Below are positions 51,617-62,650 of a DNA stretch of 64,000 nucleotides, one piece after another (position 1 is the first letter of the stretch; each line of letters starts with the position of its first letter). This DNA comes from Bombus terrestris (taxonomy: Eukaryota; Arthropoda; Insecta; Hymenoptera; Apidae), in contig NC_063275.1 in NCBI RefSeq assembly GCF_910591885.1, positions 13,938,501 through 14,002,500 on the forward strand. The letters run 5' to 3'. A program made the translations under genes and the position numbers. The notes beneath the pieces were generated by a model. The model had not been told where the DNA came from and made no database searches. It was given only the letters and a program-made list of their open reading frames with translations.

Positions 51617-51625
51617 GCGCATGCG
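51617..51625. promoter_or_regulatory. NRF1-like site in the TAF4 promoter
   Basis: GCGCATGCG, one base short of the full palindrome, lies 33 bases upstream of the TAF4 ATG, a typical distance for core-promoter NRF1 sites. Motif match only. Confidence 0.45.
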
Positions 51626-51657
51626 TAGATCAGTTTACAGTTGGAGCTTGGAAGAAA

Positions 51658-54600
51658 ATGGCGTCAGCTAAGTTTCTGGAGGAAGCTCTGAGCACGGACG
51701 TCGATGAATCTGCAGTGAACGCGATAGTGGGCTCCCTTGAAACACAACTAGTAACATCTACGCCAGCTGTATCTGGTCATCAAGTAAGTTCTGCATCAGT
51801 CAGCCAGCAGAATCATCAGGTGAACAGTGGTATTTCCAACGGGGGCACCATCACCGCGGTACAACCACAGAAACATGGGGTTTCAAACGGCGGTGGTGCT
51901 ACTACAGTAAATAGTCTGATGAATCAAGAAGTTACGAAGCCTATTACCACGAGTACTCTTCTCCCTGTAAACGTGGTTACCTCAAACACAGTGGCGCCAC
52001 AGGTTACTACACAACAGCAGCAACAGCATACACAGTCAGCAGTCCCCCCTGCTGCTTATATCAATCAAGCTACTACAAACCAGGTGACCAGCAATCAAAC
52101 AACAAATATACCAAGCCTTACCAAAACACATGAACCTGTCAAAATAATTTATCCTACTGTTGGTCAAGTAATAGCAACCACAGGGGTGGCTAATGCAAAT
52201 AATAAACTTTCTTTTCCTGCACAAACTGTTGGACAATTGGCCAATGGTACTTTGGGAATAACTTCACCGGCAGTGTTACAGACAGCATCAAATGTTTCTA
52301 ATGTTGGTTCCGTCAGTGAAACAGGCAGTCAAACAGTTGCTAGTGTAAATAAGCCGACAGGTACAGCTTTGGTGATAAAGACTAGTGTAGCACCAAGTGG
52401 CATGGTTTCTGTTCCAATGTCTGTTCCTGTTTCTGTGGCTGGCAATGCAGTCAGCACAGCACTACAGGGTAAAGCTGGAGTTACATCTACAATAGTACCC
52501 AGCAATGTGCAAATTCTTAATGTTAATGCAATGCGTCCTGGTACACCGGTGACAGGACAACAAGCAGGCAAGCAAGTTGCACCTAGAGTAGTGATTGGTC
52601 AACACATGCTTGGAACAAGACCTGGAGGTCCAGGGGTAAGATATTTGTAGTTTATAAACCAATTTTGATTTTATTATTTTATTATCAAGAATAATGTGTG
52701 ATATTGTATTGAAAAATATTCTTTTATAAATTTTGGCTTCTATTATGTGTGCGTTAATGTCCTTATTGTTTTAATTGTTTTAAAATTAAAAAAAATTTTT
52801 TTTAGATAACATTGCAAACATTACATGGTCTGCAACCTGGAACTCAGGGTCATATACTATTAAAAACAGAAACTGGACAGTTTCAATTACTAAGGGTAGG
52901 GCCAGCTCCAACAGCAGGTACACCTGGTGGTACTGCAGTTACACCAAATAGTATAGCAGGAAATGCAGTGGTTGCTGCACCATCTCCGGGCACTACCTAT
53001 CGCTTAGCCTCAGTGCCGGCTGTAAGTAGGCTGAACACACAGTTCACTGGCCCACCACTCGCCACGTTAAGAAAATCTATTCAGGTGACGCATTCTTATA
53101 CCTCTTACAAGACTCGATGTAGTGCAGTAGTAGATTTTTAGTTTGTGCCATTAGTTGGAATGGTGTTATTGGTAAGGCTGTGTATTATGTTTATATTCTT
53201 TCATTCTATCTTTGTGTTATTTCGATCATATGAAATTTTCTTTAAAATATAATTAGGTGTACAGATATCACTCTGATATATGCAAAAAAAGAATTTATAT
53301 CTACATATTATATTATATTATTATATTATTATTACATATTATATTATTTAGGATTTATAAAAATATCCAATTGTCATAAAACAGAAGTTTTATGTAGTAT
53401 ACAGTTATTTTCGTATTGGCTTATTTGTTGGGATGCCTCTTTATTGTAGACTTTCTACATTTTTTAAATATGTAATTATTTTATTAAATTCAATGCTGTT
53501 ATCATGCGTATAGATATTGCATGTTATATTGGTTAAGGGTATCATAGAGTAATTCATTTTTGAAATTTTGGAAAGTAAAGAAATTTATATATTTATTGAA
53601 ATTATTTATAATAGAACAATGACACTTTCTTCATATTTATATAAATTTTTTATTTTCATTGATATGAAATTCATATTTACACAACTTTAGAAATTATTTC
53701 CAAATTATAGTAATTTATATTCAAGGTAATTTAAACATTATTAGTTGAAAAAGATAAATATGAAGTTAACATTCTTGATTCTTCATGTATTAATTTTCTG
53801 GTAGAATTTCATATACAAAAAATTATATTTTATTAAGTTGATGCATAAAGTATTAGTTCCTTATAAAATATTTCTTTTACAAACATGTACAGTACTTATG
53901 TATGTAAAATAAAATCAAGTATATTATGTACAGCTTAATAAAAAGCAATTATAGAATAATATAATAAAAGAAATTACGAGTCTGTACAAGGTACAAGTGC
54001 GTCTTTAATACATAATACCATTAAACTTATTGTATCAAATCACAATATATGTATCTATTGACATCTGATTTCTTGAAATAATAAAAATAATGGAAAAAAT
54101 CATAAAAATGTAGATTTTGTGTTTGAAGAATCAGAAGTTCAGCATGCATATAAAGGACATATGTAGATTATAATAGTAGAAATAGAAAAAGGAAAATGTG
54201 ATGCTACGAATATTTTTATAAAATTAAAAATAAAAGCATGTTCTATATATAAAATTATTATTCATATCATAAATTTGCTGTTTATATTTTATTTTTAGCA
54301 ATGCTGCGAAATGCTTCTAAATACTTTTAAATGACATTGCAGTTTTGTAATTCATATAGAATTTTACAGAAGTTACAAATTCATAAATATTTAAAGAAAA
54401 ATGTACATATTTATTAATTCTTTAAACGTAGAATTATCAAATAAAAGTTTATTTTCTTTGTTTAGTTTTAAATATAGAAAATTTTATAGTATCTGTTTAT
54501 TTGTACAGACTGTGGCTGCAACTATTACAACAGCAACTACAACTCCATCAACAGTAACTGCTGCTGCTTCAAGTACTCCTACTCCACCCGTTACTACTGT

Positions 54601-57600
54601 TCAAACAGTTCAGACATCTACACCAGTATGTATTACGCACAATTACTAAAAAGAAATGAAAATATTAGTTGTTAAGTGCAACAATAATTTTGCTTATAGT
54701 GTATTAAGTTGGTTACAGTGTCTTTTTTTAATTGTAGCGTCCAACTACAGATAATACCAAAGAAAAGTGCCGTAAATTTTTAGCAAACTTGTTAGAGTTG
54801 TCTAGTCGAGAACCTAAAGCTGTGGAGCGGAATGTTCGGACTTTAATACAAGAGTTAATTGATGTTAAAGTTGAACCTGAAGAGTTCTGTGATAGGCTTG
54901 AGCGATTATTAAATGCATCACCACAACCATGTCTGATTGGGTTTCTCAAGAAAAGTTTGCCTCTTTTACGTCAATCTCTCGTTACAAAGGAATTGGTCAT
55001 AGAGGGAATAAAACCTCCTCCAGCCAATGTTGTTTTTCCCGTAACATCTACTACTTCTGTAGTAACACAGGTAAGATCTTATATAAATTTACAAACAGTT
55101 CGTAGAAATTGTTCATGAATAATGCGTACAGATTATAAACACATAGTCTACATATAATGTTATCGTGTGTCTACATTTATATGTGTATATCAGTGCTGTA
55201 TAAGTACTACTTGCGAATAAAGTGGATTCTTCCCATTCTCGTATATTGCCTTCTGCTTTTAGACTCAAATAAGAAAAGAAGAAAATCATATGTCAGACTT
55301 GTTGATATCTTTCTAAACTTTCTTCCTTTTATAGCGATAACGCGTGAAGATGAATAAAATCGCGTAAGATTCCTTTATGGACAGCACTGATCTATGTTGA
55401 TATTTCAGAGTTTCAAGTTGTATCACTGAGAGAGATTGTTGTTGAGATTTGTACAAGACATGTATTTTGCAGATTCTGGAAAAAAAGGCAATAAAAGATG
55501 ATCTTTAACATCTAAAGTCTTTTTATGGCAGGTTATTTATAAGTTTAACTTGGAAAGTAGTTTTATGTTTAAAAATTTTGTCCAAATGTAAAAAAGAGAT
55601 ATTAAAATTTTATCAGACAAAGTTGAACTGAAAAGTAGACAAAACCAAAGAGAATAAAAGTCTGTAATTTCTTCTCATCTCAGTTGAAATTTAATTTATA
55701 TGAAATATATAATAAATTTAGATCTATGAACTAAATGTATAAATCAGTATAATTAATATAACTCAAAAATAATTTTCTGATGTATCTATCAATAGATTAG
55801 TGTATTATTATGTACAGTGTATTGATGAATGTGTAATTGAAAGTAATTGATAGTAATTCTCAATTTGGTTATACTATTTGCTTAATATTAATGTATTTTA
55901 TAATATAATGTAGCAGAATCAGCTTAGACCAACTGTTGCTGTGACAGCTGCAACAATTCCTGTAACTGCAGTTACTCCAACTACACAAGTAAGAGTAATG
56001 ACTCCACTACCTGCAGCTACAACTACAGTTCCACGACCTGCGCAGCCAGTTCAACAAAGGCTGGTAAGATATAAGAAGAGGTTTAATTTTGTAACATTAG
56101 AATATATTATTTGAATTGTAAATATATTACTGTATATATAAGCTATGTAATTTAATTTCCATAATAGAAACAAATTAATGCTCTGATCCTTGGTTGTTAA
56201 TGATTGGTGTACTACTTGCTTACGATTATCCATTTTTATAAAATATCTTTTTATTTGTTTTCTTTTTTGACTTATGTAAATGACCGATTGGATATCATTA
56301 CACATTTAGAGGATGACGAAAAAATAAATTCTAAAATAAATATATATTTAAAACTATATTATATAAATATAAACCATATATATATATTCAAAGCAAACAA
56401 TATATACAAATTATATTTTCATGTATTTGTATCCAAATGTCGTCCGCTGTCTGTGTAGATACGATCCGAAAAATTTAACTGGCCATTTATATGTTAAAAT
56501 TAGATTAGATTCCTCAATATTAAACTGAAGTAAATTATAAAATATTTATTGTTTTAGATACGACCTGTTACAACAGCAGTTCGTAGTCCTGCACCATATA
56601 CTGTGAAATCAACGGCGGCGATAACTGGGATTCGACCTACTGTGCCTACAGTTCAAAAACCACCAATTACAACTGTTGTTAAAACAGTTCCAACCATAAC
56701 GCAAGGCAAAACAGTCAACACAGCCACTACTGTTAATAAAGCCATAGTGCCTTCTTTTGTTCCAAAGCCAGTTACTAAAGAGAAAGAAAAAAAGACATTT
56801 TCGTCTGCAGGATACACGTAAGCAACGATTTTTCATTGTTTGTCATATTGTTTCATAATACATATGTACGCTTATTTTACTTAAATAGGGGAGATGACGA
56901 TATCAATGATGTCGCAGCTATGGGTGGTGTTAATCTCGCCGAAGAATCGCAAAGGATTCTTGGTTCTACAGAATTTGTGGGAACACAAATCAGATCCTGT
57001 AAAGATGAAGTATTCTTACATATGACACCATTACAGCAAAGAATAAAACAAATCGGTAGTTACCTCTGTCAATTGTTTGATGTGAATACGTGACATAGTA
57101 TATATAATATATGTGACATAGATATGATATAAACTTATTTTTTAGTTTCCAATTATGGATTAGAAGAACCTAATCAAGAAGTTGCGGCATTAATATCTCA
57201 TGCTGCACAAGAAAGGTTAAAAAATTTAGTAGAAAAATTAGCAGTGATAGCAGAACATAGAGCGGATTTGATAAAGGTGAAGTTCACAGATTATAATAAA
57301 TTGAATGAGGATTCAATTTTATATCATAATTGTTAATCAAATCGAGTATTTCTAGCATAAATAATGTATAATGGTTACAGGTGGACCCACGTTATGAAGT
57401 AACACAGGATGTTAGGGCACAATTAAAATTTTTAGAAGATTTGGATAAAGTGGAACGTAGAAGACACGAAGAACAAGAAAGAGAAATACTTTTACGTGCG
57501 GCAAAAAGTCGCGCAAAAACTGAAGATCCAGAACAAGCCAAATTAAAAGCAAAGGCTAAAGAGGTACTTTCACAAATATATAAATTTAGAAAAAAATATA

Positions 57601-57918
57601 GCGTAAGAAGAAGTAATTAGCATCTGAAATTTCATATAGATGCAACGTGCGGAAATGGAGGAATTAAGACAAAGGGAAGCAAACTTGACAGCTTTGAGAG
57701 CAATTGGTCCACGTAAAAAGCCTAGACTTGACATAGGAGTGTCTGTCAATAGTCCTGGCAGTAATTCTGGTTTGAACGCTTCAGCGACTGGGATTAACAG
57801 ACAAATGCCAATGAAACCACGTTTAAAGAAAGTGAATTTCAGAGACTTATTGTTCCTTCTTGAACAAGAAAAAGAAACGTGTAGGAGCACAATGCTATAT
57901 AAATCATACTTGAAGTGA
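51658..57918 (+). CDS. TAF4: Transcription initiation factor TFIID subunit 4
   Basis: A nuclear TFIID subunit that pairs with TAF12 and bridges activators to the core promoter. Exons 51658-52635, 52806-53084, 54509-54625, 54738-55070, 55914-56063, 56558-56817, 56889-57055, 57146-57276, 57381-57563 and 57640-57918 give 958 aa. The N-terminus VDESAVNAIVGSLETQL matches human TAF4. Residues 50-455 are Thr/Val/Gln/Ser-rich, activation-domain-like. The TAFH (NHR1) domain is about 464-555 (CRKFLANLLELSSREP, LIQELIDVKVEPEEF). The C-terminal TAF4 histone-fold region starts near 706 (DVAAMGGVNLAEES) and ends with ANLTALRAIGPRKK and the RDLLFLLEQE...LYKSYLK finish typical of the family. Exon 2 has a second in-frame donor at 53022 (GTAAGT), and the exon 5 acceptor is ambiguous by one codon (55914 or 55917). 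Both keep frame. Confidence 0.96.
53145..54500. other. Long AT-rich intron of TAF4
   Basis: A 1.4-kb intron (53085-54508), the longest in the gene. It contains a TATTATAT low-complexity run at about 53305-53350 and nothing else I can defend. Confidence 0.6.
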
Positions 57919-59990
57919 TGTTCTATAAAGGGCAGGAACTTAAGTGACCCGCCCGATATCTGGCGCTCTATCTACATGGTCTTGTGTGAGCTGGCCTCAA
58001 TGGACCTTGACGAATCATGTGACGTTAGTGTGCGTTGCATTGTACAGTGTTTCATAAGTTACATACAATGAAATTCATTACGAATCACGTCAGGATTCCA
58101 TATACATTCAAGATAAGATTATTTCTACCGTGTCGATAGGCTTCCCTATTTGTAAATGACTGAAGATTTTTTAAATGTAATATAATAGATTGTTCTTTAT
58201 TTTTCAACACAAAATTGCATCATTGGAAAGAGCAATGTGTATGAGCACATGCCTGATGATCAGTCTTGGATAGTCTCTTTATGGAAAGGATGTTGTGTGG
58301 CCATATATATGTGTTGTTATATGGTGAATGTATGCCGAATGAATGTGTGTATATTGTCATTTATGTATATGCCTACTATATTGTAACACTTGACCTATAC
58401 TTTTGGACACTGTAGCGACAGTATGAAGAGTGCGTGTTTTGTTAACATAATAAATCGTATTTTTGCAATCTGTAATGTAATAATATACTGTGAGCACACT
58501 GTCCAAAAAGTATGGAATAATTTGTACAATACCTTACATATAAAATACTAAATAGTGATAATTTCAATGTTGGTACAACAGAATATAGCTACTCTCCACA
58601 ATAAGATGGAATTGTTATCAGTATATTATGTTGTAATCTACATTTTCAGTGTTTATAAAAGAATTAGCTGTTACGTTTTTTATTAAAGAAATATTTACAA
58701 AAGTAAGAATTACGGATATTTCTTCGATTGATGTTAATTTAATCATTTATATTTCCTCTTCGAAATTAGTACAGTTTTTGCTAATCTTCAGAGAAAAATA
58801 TGCTTTATATAATCGATTGAAAAAAAAAGCGTGTACCTGATTTATAATGTAAAAGAATTTGCTGCAGATGTACGTGTGCCTATTATCGAACAGAATATTT
58901 AGAAAGATATCAATCTTTCCTAACTTGCTCATCACATGAGCATCTTACACTACACGTGCCCGAAATAGATTCTTGTGCAACATTAAAAAAAGATAAAAAA
59001 AGGAAATCATTGTATATGTCTCATGCAGAACCATCGATACATACATGTATGCATATATGCATGTATCATTTATTACGTACAGATTTGATTTTTAGTATAA
59101 TATCAGTTTAGATTTTCCATGGTAACCTTCGTTGTAAAAAGATTTTTAATCTTGAATGATTCATGTTTATTTTTGCAGATTTACGTACGGAACATAGAGA
59201 TTGAATTCTTGTCTTAAATATAAACATAAATACTATACACTGGCGCCGATACCAGAAATCATCGATTTTTATAAGCTGTAATATAAATTTGATATAAGTT
59301 TGTTGAGGCAATAATAGAAGTTTTTCTATTGTATTGCTGTAGTTTGGAGTTACAGAATGATACAATACGAGGTATACTATTTATTTTTTTTAGCAAATCG
59401 CGCGAGATGGTTATTTCAGATTATCCGAGTACAGACAGGAATTATAATAAAAAGAAGTTTAAAGTATCCTGATAATCTGGATTAACCGTAATTGCTCGAT
59501 GATTTTCGTGCTTCCACATTTTTTGGAATGCACGATAACACTTCCTGATAGGCATTCGAAAAGAAAGAAAAGTAAAATATATTGCAAAGGCACGTACACC
59601 TGTGAGTCTTCTAGTGTAAATAACGGGAGAATAAAAGCGAGTCTAACGTAACATTTCAGTTACAATTACGTGAAACGTTATGCTTCAACGGTTCAATATC
59701 GATTTAAAATATAATACGCGCACAAGACTGATGAATTGCGTAAAAGATGTTAAGTTAAACTGAACTATTAACTTTGACTATCCATAGCGCTGATTAATTA
59801 TGATGTGGATCAGTACAAAAGAGGAAAGAAAAAGAAAAGAGGAAGAAATTATTTAAAGCGTAATGGGTGCAAGGATATATGATTGCAATATTGATCTCAG
59901 CTACATAATTCTATTTGTTATTGCGTGCACCAAGAAATGATTGCCTTTTTATATATAAATATATATAATAGCAATTGATATAAGTTTTTC
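57919..59990. other. 3' UTR and flank of TAF4
   Basis: The first 500 bases are less AT-rich and end near AATAAA at 58449-58454, a plausible poly(A) signal. Further right is AT-rich sequence without a recognised gene. Open frames at 58649-58840 and 58747-58935 overlap on opposite strands and look random. Confidence 0.45.
58449..58454 (+). terminator. Candidate poly(A) signal of TAF4
   Basis: AATAAA lies about 530 bases after the TAF4 stop, followed by T/G-rich sequence. Confidence 0.45.
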
Positions 59991-59994
59991 ATTG

Positions 59995-60026
59995 CGAGAG
60001 CGAGCGAGCGAGCGTGAGAGAGAGAG
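59995..60026. repeat. (GAGC)n/(GA)n microsatellite
   Basis: GAGAGC(GAGC)n grading into GA repeats over about 32 bases. Confidence 0.8.
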
Positions 60027-61379
60027 CTTATAATTAAAAAAAAAGAAAAAAAAGCAAAGCAGATCGTTGAAGCAACATTATTCGAGTAATAACATGTAAA
60101 TAATTCGTTTTTTAGTAGCTATATACTTTTATTGGAAAAGGCGCACATACAATTACTTGTACCATACTTTTTGCCGCGCACTTCACAGTGTAAGAAATTT
60201 TTACTTAGCTGCGTGTTCCTCTTTAGAATGATTGCATCATTTTTTACGAGCTCGATAAAAAAAAAACGCAAATTTCCGAAGTTAGTTATATTATAACGTT
60301 CTCCTAACTGCCACTAGGTGGAATTATTAATATAAATATATAAATAGAGGAATGTAAAGAAACAAAAAAAAAAAAAAAAAACTAAAGGTACATAGCAGTT
60401 TTGGTACAGTATGATATTTTTACAAATTGTAATTGGATAAATCGTAACCGAGAGATAATAAAACACAAGAATAAGTTTCACCAAAGAATAGCCCGAATTT
60501 TTTATTCTTAGGCTTCTAATTGTTTTTTTTTTTTGTCATGTAAAAAAGGAAAATGATCTTTATGCGGGATATGTTGAGTTTCTTCAAAGAGGAATAAAAT
60601 TCTGTTCTTCCTTGTTATAATTCGGCTTGTAAGTATAGCTTCCGTGAAATTATAAAGTTCATAAAGTTTCGGGCTGTTAATGTATTTAAAACATTAAACG
60701 ATTAAGATACTGGAAGTATAATCGAGTAAATATCATTTTTATTGTACCAATTTTGTCTTAATATATTCGTTTGTATTTATGATGGTTATGATTATTTTTT
60801 CGATGGATATATTTATGTAGTAAATAATGTTTTTTTTTTTTAAGTTTAATTAAACATTCCATCAGCAAAATTTCAGTAACCATTTAATGACTTATATAAG
60901 ATTTTTATTTTTGTTCGTGAAATAAAACATATGTGGCAGAAAGTCAATTATGTAATATAAGCGCGTTAAAAGTTATCAGATTGTGATTATGTATCGTCTG
61001 GGCTATTATCTCAGGTAATGTTCGGTACAAGATTCCATTTAAAGAAACTGCCAAATGGTCGACCATTTGCACATTTGCTTCGTGTCTTTGATGTTGTCGC
61101 GATCATAATTTCTTCTTCATGACTATATATATATATATATGTACTTTAATTATCGTCGTTATTTAAGCACATAAAATTTGCACTAATCATACAACAAGAT
61201 ATTAAAAAGTAAAAGAATACCCTTACAGGAAGTAAATGAGTAAAATGTAAAAAAACAGAAGGAAATATACCGAAGTAGCTTGGGATGACAAATTAAAAAC
61301 ATATCACGATTTCATGGAATTGCGGTTATCGTGGTTAGCGGAGGATTGATATCGTGAAAAATATCGCTCGTTCAGCCTT
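60027..61379. other. AT-rich flank with homopolymer runs
   Basis: No gene. It contains an A-run of 18 at 60364-60381, other A/T homopolymers, a TA run at about 61126-61141, and a palindromic CCACTAGGTGG at 60311-60321 resembling a CTCF half-site pair. Confidence 0.45.
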
Positions 61380-61606
61380 CATGCAGACAATGGGTAGCGT
61401 TGCGTCCCGGCGTATTCTCGAATTTCAAGCCCGTCTTCCATGTTGACGCCAAAGGCTACTTTGCCTCGTGTCGTGTATTGAAGGACCTGGGACTGAGGCG
61501 GCCCCGAGGCGATCCAGAAATGGAATATAATCAAGCCGTTGCTCGACAGAGACGGAGAACGTTGGGGTGGGTGGTAAAATGTGCAATAGGTAGCATGAAG
61601 AGGAGA

Positions 61607-61610
<4 letters not shown>

Positions 61611-61646
<36 letters not shown>
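61611..61646 (+). repeat. (AG)18 microsatellite
   Basis: An uninterrupted AG dinucleotide run inside a wider purine-rich tract (about 61600-61960). GAGA-type repeats bind GAGA factor in insects. Confidence 0.9.
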
Positions 61647-61653
<7 letters not shown>

Positions 61654-62361
61654 AAGGAAGAAGAACGGAAGAAAGGTGGACAATCGAGGGACAGAAAAAG
61701 GAGTGGTGGTTACAAAGATATAGAAGAAACTGAGGAAAGGGACGAAAAAAAGTGGAGTTTTGGGGAAAAAGAGGAACAGGATTATAGAAAGGACAAAAGA
61801 GGAACGTAGAAAAATGAAGGGGAAAATACAGAGCAGAGAAAAGGGGAGGAGTTGTAGAAAAAGAGGGGATTGTAAAGAAAATGACGGAAACAATAAGGTA
61901 GGATAGATGAAAAGATAAAGGAAGAAGGAAAACAGAACTGCGAACAGAAAGAGATAGGATGAGAGACAGTTGGGTGAGAGGGTCGAAGCAGAGCGTTGGG
62001 CTCTCTACTCGGCAGGTTCGAGGGATGACAGCCCGCGGCCTATACTACCCCCAGGCATCGCGGATATTGAGTTCACGGTAACCATGGAAACGGGGCCTGA
62101 GGCAATGACGTTTGTACGCTTTATCCCTTATTCCCGCGGTTACGTGATCAACGCTGTTCCGAGCTCTTTTGCTCTCTCCTGCTTCTCCGCCTCCGTTTCT
62201 TCTTCCTCTTGTTCTTTCTCCATGCGCTGCCCCCTTTTTCTCTTTGTCTAGCGCTACGAGGGATCTATTGTTAGGTGGATTTATAAATCTGGTTATTACC
62301 ATTGTCTCTGTTCTTCGCTAGTTATCAGGGAAGGTTCTCTCTTAGATCGTTGGGAAGCTGG

Positions 62362-62649
62362 ATGGTTCGCAAAATGATATGGTCAGTCGCCGTGTCTAAA
62401 ACGAATAATAACGCGAACCGGCGATGCAATAATTTTTTACTGCTATCTTCCTTTTTTTTGTTTTTTATTGTCTGCGGCGTTCAAGAGTCATCGCATCGAT
62501 TGAAAATCATCAGAGCGAAAGGTCAGCGCGTGGGACGCTCGAGTTGCTCACAATCAGGTGGAAAAGTCGAAAGCAGATATCGCGTAACCAGTTTAGAGCC
62601 TATCGAATTTTTATACCGGAGCGTTACGAAAACTGAATTGTCCGACTAA
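62362..62649 (+). CDS. Hypothetical ORF with hydrophobic N-terminal segment (possible first exon)
   Basis: ATG at 62362 opens a 95-codon frame: a basic N-terminus (MVRKMIW), then residues about 28-45 forming a hydrophobic run (FLLLSSFFLFFIVCG), then a basic tail. This could be a signal peptide or signal anchor, with the true exon ending at an in-frame GT such as that near 62521 or 62557. No homology was recognised. Chance is a real alternative in this GC-richer DNA. Confidence 0.2.
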   Translation: MVRKMIWSVAVSKTNNNANRRCNNFLLLSSFFLFFIVCGVQESSHRLKIIRAKGQRVGRSSCSQSGGKVESRYRVTSLEPIEFLYRSVTKTELSD

Positions 62650-62650
62650 T

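Larger units (their letters stand above)
50438..51657. other. Interval between PGRP and TAF4
   Basis: The left half is PGRP 3' UTR/flank (poly(A) signal candidate at 50689-50694). The right 300 bases become GC-richer and carry the TAF4 promoter, with an NRF1-like GCGCATGCG at 51617-51625. No further gene was seen. Confidence 0.5.
61380..62650 (+). promoter_or_regulatory. GC-rich/purine-tract block, possible promoter of a gene beyond the window
   Basis: Composition shifts abruptly: 61385-61560 and 61980-62280 are GC- and CpG-rich, separated by about 350 bases of strongly purine-biased plus strand with (AG)18. A match to the RFX X-box lies at 62078-62091. An ORF at 62362-62649 begins with a basic stretch and a hydrophobic run. 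This looks like the 5' region of a plus-strand gene, but I cannot assign one. Confidence 0.35.

Noticed and set aside
59041..59070. Palindromic ATGCATATATGCAT as a regulatory site
   Set aside because: It sits in low-complexity ATGTATGCAT repeats and such palindromes are expected by chance in this AT-rich DNA.
61379..61893. Open frames across the GA microsatellite (Ser-Leu or Arg-Glu repeats)
   Set aside because: Dinucleotide repeats are open in every frame. The flanking residues have no recognisable homology.
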